Shown: positions 55,861 to 64,000 of the stretch, one piece after another
Position numbering within the stretch: position 1 is the first letter of the stretch
Layout of the letters: each line of letters starts with the position of its first letter
Assembly (NCBI GenBank): GCA_036365145.1
Contig: JAEOAD010000040.1
Coordinates: forward strand, 14,168,501-14,232,500
From: Orientallactaga sibirica
Lineage: Eukaryota > Chordata > Mammalia > Rodentia > Dipodidae
Length of the DNA stretch: 64,000 nt
Direction of reading: 5' to 3'
Notes under the pieces: generated by a model
The model's database searches: none
The model's input: only the letters and a program-made list of their open reading frames with translations
Told to the model about the DNA's origin: nothing
Position numbers and translations under genes: made by a program

Positions 55861-56987
55861 TTAACAAGGATTCAAGCCAGTAAATATCAAGCCAATTCGG
55901 TTAGGCAGTATCTAAGTCTTTCAAAAGTGACAATTATTTAGCTTTTCTCATGTCTCCAGCAGAGATCCTATAACCAGCTGTGGTAATGCAATGAAGACTT
56001 TTCCAACCCATCCAATTAAATTTTTTCTTTAAAAAAAAAAAAATCTCAATTTCCTTCTTGGGCAATTTACAACACTCACACGGTGCCCCATTCTTCTCTC
56101 GCACTGTCATTTACTAACGCTCCCTCACCTAATCTTCTCTGGGCTTAATAAATCCATGTCTTCAAGTTGCCTCTGAAGAACTTGTTTCCCAAAGCTCCTC
56201 ATCAACTCTGTGTCCCTCTCTACTCCCAAAATGTCCATTTCATTCTCACCTTAAAAAATGGCCTCATGTGGAGAATGCAGAATGATCTTCCCACAGCGCA
56301 CAGTTCTTTTGGTGACATCTTTCTTTCCATTCTATGACTGACATACACATAACACAGTGTTCTTTATAATCCCCAAATCCCCCCATAATAGTGTCGGGCC
56401 AGGGCTTATGACTGGAGTTGCATTTTCTTCTTACATGGACCTGGCCCTAAGAGGAGTTTCACTGATATCGGGCTTGGTGTCTGTGAAATTGAGTTTCAAA
56501 TAAACGCAACCTCACAGGAAATGCCCCATTCCAACAACATATTCCCTCACTTAGAAAGAGCCTTGTCCTGGTCTGTCTCCATGAATCCCATGTTTGCGAC
56601 ATCGCTCCCAGGCACCTCCACCCTCAGAACTCCTGTTCTCCTTCCCCGTTCTCCTTGGGACCACAGTTAAGTCCCCCAAAATACTCCCAGCTAAATGCCT
56701 CCTATATCCACAAGTGACCTTCTTTGCGGACCATGCACCTAATATAGCCAGGTCTCTACCACTTCTGCCAGACACCCCAAAGAGCTGGACCAATTGTCCC
56801 TCTGCTCAGCTCTCACCCCTGAGGTTAGCCAGCCGAAGAGACACCCTTTAAAGTTCTCCCTTAGATCACTGTATACTCATGGGCAATGCAGCATTAGTCA
56901 ATCGTGGACACAAGTGATTAAGCAGATAAGCAAACTGCGGGGTATACATACAATGGGATAGTATTCTACTTTAAAAAAGGAAATTCT
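55861..56987. other. Unclassified intron 1 sequence, possibly an old LTR
   Basis: Repeat-free by my reading. Two AATAAA-type signals (gcttaataaatcc near 56,147, ttcaaataaacgc near 56,495) and a pyrimidine-rich composition recall a retroviral LTR, but no terminal repeats or partner copy were seen. Confidence 0.25.
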
Positions 56988-57177
56988 GGAACTGGAGAGA
57001 TGGCTTAGCGTTTAAGGAACTTGCCGATGAAGCTTAAGGACCCAGGTTCAATTCCCCAGAACCCATGTAAAGCCAGATGCATATGGCCACATATGTGTCT
57101 GGAGTTCTTTAACAGTAGCTAGAGGTCCTGGCATGTCCATTCTGCACCCCCCTTCAAATAAAGAAAATTTAAAAAAA
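56988..57177 (+). mobile_element. DIP SINE, first of a three-SINE cluster
   Basis: Full length; left flank ggaaattctgg recurs at about 57,588, after the whole cluster. Confidence 0.9.
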
Positions 57178-57184
57178 TAAAAAT

Positions 57185-57341
57185 TAGTGGGCATGGTGGT
57201 TCACGCCTTTAATCCCAGCACTCAGGAGGCAGAGGTAGGAGGATCGCCAAGAGTTCCAGAACACCCTGAGAATACATAGTGAATTCTAGTTCAGCCTGGG
57301 CTGGAGCGAGACTCTACCTCGAAAAACCAAAAAAGTAAAAA
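57185..57341 (+). mobile_element. B1 SINE in a three-SINE cluster
   Basis: Full length, inserted in the A-tail of the preceding DIP. Confidence 0.92.
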
Positions 57342-57353
57342 ATACTTTTTAAA

Positions 57354-57560
57354 AATATATATATTTTTTATTTATTTATTAGAGAGAGAGAGAGAGAGAG
57401 GCAGGGAGAGAAGGGTGCACCAGGGCCTCCAGCCACTGCAAATGAACTCCAGATACATGCGCTCCCTTGTGCATCAGGCTTACGTGGGTCCTGGGGAATC
57501 TAACCGGGATCCTTTGGCTTTGCAGGCAAACGCCTTAACTGCTAAGCCATCTCTCCAGCC
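57354..57560 (-). mobile_element. DIP SINE, last of a three-SINE cluster
   Basis: Full-length reverse copy; forms an inverted pair with the DIP at 56,988 around the B1. Confidence 0.92.
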
Positions 57561-57597
57561 CCCCCCCCCATTTTTTTTTTTTTAAATGGAAATTCTG

Positions 57598-57727
57598 GTC
57601 AGGGGTGGTGACACACATTTCTAGAATCCCACCACTAGGGAGACTGAGGCAAGAATGGAAGAAGCCAGACTCGTCAACATGGTAAAATCCTGTCTCAAAT
57701 TAAAAAAAAAAAAAAAAAAAAAAAAAG
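57598..57727 (+). mobile_element. Old B1-like SINE
   Basis: 'caggggtggtgacacacatttctagaatccc' head, long A-tail; strongly diverged. Confidence 0.65.
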
Positions 57728-58040
57728 TCTAACCTTCAACAACACAGATGACCTTGAAGACATTTTTGTAAATAAAATAAGCCAGCGAGAAGAAGGCAAA
57801 CACTGAATGTTCTACTCCTACCAGGTACCTAGAACAGTCAAGTACAGAGACTTCTAGAAAGTGGTATCAGAGGACAGAGGGGGAGGAGCGGAGTTCTCTG
57901 CTGGGCAAAGTTTCAGTTTGGAGAGATGAAGTGATAAGAGAGGTTGCTCAGCAGTGTGAATAGACTTAATATTCCTAAACTGTTCATTCAAAAAAATGGC
58001 TACAATGATTAATTCCAATCTCAGTATGTGTGTGTTACTC

Positions 58041-58170
58041 ATTTTTTTGTTTTTGCTTTGAGGTAAGGTCTCACCCTAGCCCAGGCTGGTCTTGAACTCA
58101 CAGCAATCCTACCTCAGCCTCCTCAGCACCAGAATTAAACCAGTGTGGTGTGAACCACTACATTCAGCTT
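58041..58170 (-). mobile_element. B1 SINE, diverged
   Basis: Reverse copy lacking part of the core. Confidence 0.82.
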
Positions 58171-58198
58171 TAAAATAAAGAAAAAAAAAAAACATGTT

Positions 58199-58378
58199 AA
58201 GGCTGGGGAGATGGCTCAGCAGTTAAAGGCACTGGTCTGTAAAGCCTGCTGGCGTGGGTTCAATTCCCCAGTACCCACATAAAACTGGATGCACAAAGAG
58301 GCCCTGGCATTCCCTTTCATTCTCATTATAACTTTCTCCCTCCTTCTCTTCCCCCTTCACAAATAAAAATATTTTTAA
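58199..58378 (+). mobile_element. DIP SINE
   Basis: Central deletion after 'gatgcacaaagagg'; last DIP before the SINE-depleted gene end. Confidence 0.88.
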
Positions 58379-60078
58379 ATAAAAATTTAAAGGCTCTCCC
58401 TTAATCTTGACTGCTCACAATAAGCAAATAACCCTAAGTTTTGTAAAACGGCAGGATTTAGCATTGCACCTCCACGCTGAGCTTAACTGGACAGAAGGTG
58501 AAGCAGGTGGCCCTGGACAAGTGACCTTGCCCCCCAGGCCAGGTCCACCTTGGCCTGGCCTTCAGAGCATACTTCAAAGTCTGAGCCAAGCTGACTCCCT
58601 CCCTACCCCCCCAACCCCCTCCCCTCTCCTGTGTTCCTGAAGGGACATTAGGGGACCACCTTTCTAGCTTCCCCTCAGTTTCCTTACCCCCTCCACCCCC
58701 AAGACAGACCAGATAATCTGCAGGTAAGATGAGAACACGTTTGTTCCACATTTTCCTTGTTTTATACAATGCTGCTTCAAGAACTAGACCCTCCAGTGAG
58801 GTGCAGAGAGTCACTTCCAGTAGGACCCCTCCCATGGACACTTCTCCAATTCCCCTGATCTCTTAATTAGCTCCTGCCCACCCAGACTTAAAGCTCCTCT
58901 CCCCCCAAAATCCTGCCCGGATACCATGCACCTAGTGTCCCACGTTTTACTTGGGGCCCACCCCCCTCCACCAACTGATAATCTGTAGTCCCCAGCACGG
59001 GATTGATAAACTTTCGTTAAACTGACCCAAAATGTTCACCAGCACGGCTTAGGTTCACAACGTGGTCCAAGAAGTGCCAGAGAGAACAGCCGTTAGAGCA
59101 GTGTGGTTAAGGCCCAACACCACCACCACCACGGGCAAGATCCCCGCTCTGCTAGGGAGAGGGGTTCAGGGGCGCTCCTCCTCTCTTGGGGTTTGCTGAA
59201 CCACTGTATGTAGGGTCAACAGGCCTCATGGAGAGAACGGCCCTTCACAGAACTTAGATTCACCCTCCCCACACTTTTCTATCTCTGGATGGCATCTGGT
59301 GAGAAGTCAGATGAGTTCACTAAAGCCCCCATGCAGAGCAGCGTGCATTACCGACAACTGTGGATTGTTAAAAGCCAGTCATTCATCCCACGTGCAAACG
59401 TCACCTGAATATATATGGCCTTAAAGCGACCAGCACAGCCTAAAACCCCCACCCCTCTATCTGCAAACACAGCTGAAAGAGGAAGCTAAGAAAACCCATG
59501 AGATAGTGGAGCCCACCCGCTTCCTCTATGAGGGGCTCCCTGTTAAACATACCACCCAGGGTCTCCTGCATTCCTGGAAGCTCCTCACTACCCCCACTTT
59601 ACAGATGGGAAGGTGAAAAAAAACCAAAGGAGGGTTATGCAGCTGGTCGCAGATCATCACACAGCTGCCAAGTGGCAGAGCAAGGATTAGAAACCCCAGT
59701 TGCCAATTCTACGCAACCAAACTCTTTCAGTCTGATGCCGCATGGCCTGAATAATAATTTAATGCAAACCTTCAGTTCAGCACAACTGTGGAAACTCAGC
59801 TGTCAAGGTGCACATAGGGAAGCTATCTAGGAAAAAGTACGTCATGACCAAAGTGGAAGCTGAAGCCTAAGAAATGGGAAAATGATCAGGATGGAATATT
59901 TGGTTGGACCATCTTCAGAGCTATGGAGGTGGGGAGGGAATCTAGCTGTTACATCTGAGACCAGTGATTCCCAACCATTAGATCAAAAGCTACATATTAC
60001 AAAAAACTAAAAGCTTATTTTGTTTTGAAAGCTGTCAAACTAATGCTGGTAATGGAGGTACAAGAATTATAATGAAAG

Positions 60079-60241
60079 CCGGGCGTGGCGGTGCTCGCCT
60101 TTCATCCCAGCACTCAGGAGGCAGAGGTAGGAGGATCGCCATGAGTTCGAGGCCACCCTGAGACTACATAGTGAATTCCAGGTCAGCCTAGACTAGAGTG
60201 AAACCCTACTTCGAAAAACAAAAACAAAAAAAAAAAAAAAA
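60079..60241 (+). mobile_element. B1 SINE, full length
   Basis: Only SINE in the last 5.6 kb; flanks agaattataatga on both sides. Confidence 0.94.
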
Positions 60242-61848
60242 GAATTATAATGAGAAATCACCCAACTTTACCTACTGGAGGAATTCACCCATTTCTCAGA
60301 TGCCTCTCCTGCCCCAAACTCCAGAGCAAACACCTTAAAAATAGTAATTCCTACTTTAGGGGTAAGGATGGCTAACGCACACACCCACACATATATACTA
60401 TATATACACACACATATATACTATGATGCATTACTCAATGTAATAACACAGTTACATTTACAGGCACAGGAGAGGTTACACCATCTACCCAGTCACCTGG
60501 CAAATAGCGACAAAACCAGGGCGAAACACTGACAGTCAAAACAGGTGAAGCATTGTGCCCCAAGGCCACAGAAAGGCAGCCTGCCAGGTGCACCTTCCAC
60601 TATGGGCACCTACCTGGTGCCACCTACAAGTCACCAGAGCCCAAAACAATAGACAGGAACAGAACCAAATGCAACTTAAAGGGCCAGTCTTCCATTCTTC
60701 CAGAACAGAATTGGGGTCTTGAGAGAAATTCTCTAGACTTTTAACCATCACCTCCATGTTTTCTAAAGAGCGTACAGCAAGCCGAACATGCCCATGGGGT
60801 ATGGGTTTAAAGCTGTTTATTTACTGGCGCCTGAAGTCAAAAGATGAGCCACCAATCATGTCCAAAATTGTCAGAAATCAGAGCCAGCAAGGTCAGGCTT
60901 GCTCACACTGTCTCCCCTACTTCCAAACAAGATTCCCAACCGCCTTTGCCCCGATTCAAACTCGTCCCTCCACTAACTACTCCCTTCCAAGCCCTCCTCG
61001 CTCTTGCAGTCGCAGCCGTGAAAAATCTCTATTTGAGTTGCCGAAACTGCATATGAAATTTTGCATATTTGGATTCCTGCAAATGTCTTTTAATCCCACT
61101 TTGGAAAAGTTACCACACATGACTGTGGCAAAAAAAAAAAAAAAAAAATCAAGCACTTCCCATATCCCAGCCTGCCAACTCTTCCATGGAATCTATGCGG
61201 GAGAAAAGACAGCAGTGGCTCCTCTGTCCACCACTTCTAAAGGGACCTGGACTGCGGTCCAGCTCGGAATTCCGCCCAGGACACCACGGCTCACTCGGCT
61301 CATTTCCTCGTGTCCTTTTTTTAATCAGCTGGAGGAGCCTTGAGGAAATGAGTCAAAATCCTATGGGTGACTTCTAAGGACTGTCAACAACAGCGGCAAA
61401 ATTCATCACCACCAACCACATCTGTACCTCCGCGTGCTACAAGCAAGGGAAGCACACGAAATACTTGGCACGGATCTGATGGGAATTTCTGCTGGGAGAG
61501 CAGTCAACTGCCATTGTGTCTCACTAGGGTCCAGGGTAAATAACCAGAAGTATCAGCCATTATTGAGGAAGGACACTGTCACCCACAAACATTCACTAAA
61601 ACTCACTGCTATATGACCATTTCATTTGGGGGAGCAGGGGATAGCAATCGTCATTTTGGAGATAACTTATCTTCCTTTGGGGGGGGTCCCTAACTGCTGA
61701 GATCGAAAGCCCTCTTCCTTCCACAGGGTCAAATGCCCCAGCCCAAGCTATCCTGCAATGGACCCTCCTGACAAAATACTCCTCTCCAATTCAGAGCATT
61801 AACCCAAGTGTCCCAAAGACAGGTAGTCCAAAAAGCCTTGTTCACTCA

Positions 61849-61876
61849 AAAAAAAAAAAAAAAAAAAAAAAAAAAA
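61849..61876. repeat. (A)n run
   Basis: About 28 A with no SINE body upstream. Confidence 0.9.
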
Positions 61877-63449
61877 GCCACAGCTGTCCCTATATCCCCA
61901 GAACCTCCAAAGCAAGCACTCATTAGATATGTTTGCACAAGGTCTTTCTTTACAACCGATTCTGGTGAGCTATGTCAACGGAAATACAGTTGGGCATATG
62001 GAGCTCAGCTCAAGCTCCTCAAGTGACTTATTTCTCCAGTTGTAAAATAGTAGGGGCTGTAGTTATCCAACCTCCAGGGCCTGAGACTTAGGAGAAACCA
62101 GCCAGGAAAGCCCTCAGCAGGGATCTGCCTGGCAAGCAAACACTTTCCAATGATAAAGTAACAACCACGCACAAAGCACTCCCGTGATAGGAAATCTAGG
62201 GCACATTAGGAAGCACCCCGCAAAAGCACCACATACATGATGTATAAAGCCATAGGGGAAGAAAAAAAATTGTGAATGGGTGAGAAAGCTCACCGCCCCC
62301 GCCCCCCCCCATGGGGAGCAGTGAATGATCTGGGATCCCTTTCCATCCCAGTCCTAGTATTTCCAGCAGGATCCCAATCCAGAATGCCAGGTGCAGGGAT
62401 GACTGGGGCCTCACACCTGCTGAAACACCGGTTATGATTCACACTGTTCCTTCGGGCCCGTCCTGTTGGGCACCAGAGCTGTAACTGCTGTGAAAGCCTA
62501 CGGGGGCAGTAGGGTGTTACTGAACAGCAGGCACCTGCTAGTGCGCTGAAGGACAATAAGGGGGCAAGTGAGATTTGAGGGTCTGTCCACATAAACCACA
62601 CCTCCCTGTTAAGGCAGGGGCAAAGCGGTGGGATCACTCCATCACCCCTCCTGGAATTCTCCCTGGAACCAGGAGACCTGGGAGAAGAATTTCAAGGAGG
62701 TGGGGGGGGGGTGTGGAAAGAGAGTGCGCAGAGAAAAAGAGTGCATTCTGGAATTCTGAACCAACCCCAGGGACCCTTCATGATGCTAATACCTTCCATT
62801 ACTCTAGAGGAAACTGGAGCCCCCAAGAATTTAAATGACCTGCTCAAGGGCACTCAACTAGGGAGTAGCTGAGGAAGCGGGGAAGAGCCGGAGAAGAGCG
62901 CGGGTCTGTTGCTACACCCCACCCTGCCTCCCAGGAAAACAAGACCTTAAACATTCCCTGTGCCAAAAAAAACCACTGGACAGAGCAGGCGAAGGAGGGG
63001 ACCCTAGTTATTCGGTGTGACCCTTCTGGCATCCTACTCGGGTCTAACATTAAAAAGAACAAGGCAGAGAGGGGAGGGAGTGGGAGGTGTAAAAAAAAAA
63101 AAAACACAACCTTGGACAGTTTAATAGATCGAATCCGCCAGAGAATCCGGACATTCACTAGTGACCCCTGGTGAACCCTCCTTCGGGGCAGGGGTCCAGA
63201 TGCAAGGCCTCCCCCTGCCACACACACATACAGGAAAGCCCTTCCCGCGCCTTACAGGAGTGGCTGGGAGCTGGGATCAGGAGTCATAATGACGGCCAAG
63301 CAGGCTGTGGGGAGCTTCATTCTTGCCTTATAGTATCAGGGTAACCTTAAAAGGTTTCTGGTTTTGTGTTTAAAAAAAAAAAATACTGAGCGAGGACCAG
63401 CCAGGCGACCCTGGCCAAAAAAAGAAGAAGAAAAAAAGATGATCCCTCC

Positions 63450-64000
63450 TCCACCTAGACCCAAATTCCCGCGCGGAGATACCAAGAAGCAAGAGTGGGA
63501 TTTTTCAGGAAGTTCACTCCACCTCCCACCATCTCCCATCCAGGTGGCTATCTCCGTAAGGGAAAGGGGTGGGGAGAGGTGTCGCGAATTTGGGAGACAT
63601 CCCGAAGAACACGGCCACCTGAGATTCTCAAGTGGCACCAGGGGGCGAAGAGGTTTCCGGAGCCCACTCGGGAATGGCTGGACCCTCGCAGTGTGCGCGC
63701 GAGGCGATGAAGATGATGGGGATGGTCCGTGGTGTCCCCCGAGTTTGGTTCCCACCTCCCGGGAGCAGGCGACCCACGCTGCAGCCGCTCCCCAGCGCGT
63801 GGCGGCAGCAATGAAAAGGAAGGGGGGAACGAGCCTCCGGCACGGGATCTACAAAAAGGAAAAAGTCTGCGACCTAGCGGCTGCTCGCCACACGCCCTGC
63901 GCCCAAGTTGTCCCCAGTGTGTCCGGTCACCTCGGGGCTCGGCGGATGGGGGAAATCGCGGCTTGGAAGCAGCACCGCCGCGCGCGCTCCCTTCGAGCAG
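63450..64000. promoter_or_regulatory. CpG-rich 5' end of KIT intron 1 (edge of promoter CpG island)
   Basis: GC-rich stretch with frequent CpG (cgcgcggag, gtgcgcgcgaggcgatg, cagcgcgtggcggcag, ccgccgcgcgcgctc), unlike the CpG-poor rest of the window outside SINEs. KIT has a CpG-island promoter, and the exon order puts its first exon just to the right of this end, so this should be the intron-side shoulder of that island. No exon 1 sequence is recognisable inside. Confidence 0.7.

Larger units (their letters stand above)
58380..63449. other. SINE-depleted 5' region of KIT intron 1
   Basis: Over 5 kb of largely unique sequence carrying a single B1 (60,079-60,241). It contains a perfect CACGTG E-box at 59,389-59,394 followed by a TGACG half-site on the minus strand (cgtca), an octamer-like ATTTTGCATAT near 61,060, (A)n runs at about 61,130 and 61,849-61,876, and a short CA/TA run at 60,385-60,420. 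Short open frames here look non-coding. First-intron enhancers are known for KIT; which bases matter here is not visible. Confidence 0.45.
18245..64000 (-). other. KIT: KIT intron 1 (partial, downstream part)
   Basis: Exon 2's acceptor ends at 18,245 and nothing resembling exon 1 (start codon, signal peptide and a donor leaving phase 1) was found up to the window end, so the intron is at least 45.8 kb; the human intron is about 37 kb. Dense DIP and B1 SINEs fill 18.8-58.4 kb. Stretches over 300 bases in which I see only non-repetitive sequence include 18,250-18,800, 19,560-20,280, 22,030-22,820, 23,170-23,610, 26,420-26,860, 27,610-28,120, 28,760-29,190, 30,000-30,535, 32,760-33,350, 33,810-34,450, 36,610-37,290, 41,440-41,860, 44,455-45,035, 47,450-47,800, 51,490-51,850 and 52,020-52,350. 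Larger ones have their own entries. Confidence 0.9.

Noticed and set aside
60756..61343. 195-codon plus-strand open frame
   Set aside because: Contains poly-Lys from an A run, has no recognisable domain or supporting splice sites, and its composition is like that of flanking non-coding DNA.
63450..64000. KIT exon 1 within the CpG-rich end
   Set aside because: No minus-strand ATG followed by an RGARG-like hydrophobic signal peptide and a phase-1 donor could be found.

Overview
This is a piece of mammalian nuclear genome, from a rodent. Four protein-coding exons on the minus strand match KIT, the stem cell factor receptor tyrosine kinase. The two dominant SINEs are a B2-superfamily tRNA-derived element of the DIP type (head 'ggctggagagatggcttag', tail CT-rich then AATAAA) and a B1 with the diagnostic core 'gaggccaccctgagactacatag'. 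That pairing points to Dipodoidea (jerboas and relatives, for example Jaculus). The family call is inference from repeat type; the species cannot be fixed from the window alone.

Layout, read in gene direction (right to left). 64,000 to 18,245 is the downstream part of the large KIT intron 1. It opens in a CpG-rich stretch (about 63,450-64,000) that should lie just inside the promoter CpG island; exon 1 (signal peptide) is not in the window and should lie beyond position 64,000. Exon 2 is 17,975-18,244, exon 3 is 13,450-13,731, exon 4 is 11,982-12,118 and exon 5 is 6,193-6,361. All four have AG/GT splice sites, compatible phases, and exactly the exon lengths I know for human KIT (270, 282, 137 and 169 bp). 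They encode Ig-like domains D1, D2 and D3, the ligand-binding half of the extracellular region. Positions 1-6,192 are intron 5; exon 6 was not found and must lie to the left of the window.

Everything else is intronic. I count close to 60 DIP copies and over 40 B1-type copies, many with visible target-site duplications, nested or inserted next to one another. There are also two B4/ID composites, L1 3' ends (one of about 1.4 kb), two MaLR-like LTR fragments, a five-copy unclassified middle-repetitive family (here 'family X'), and a two-copy family (here 'family Y') whose copies differ by an inversion. Simple repeats include a roughly 500 bp nearly pure purine tract. The SINE-poor, AT-rich block at 38.6-39.7 kb and the SINE-depleted last 5.6 kb are the best candidates for regulatory DNA. 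No tRNA or rRNA gene, CRISPR array or complete second gene is evident. I see no convincing undescribed biological system; the findings concern receptor-surface changes, SINE biology and candidate regulatory DNA.
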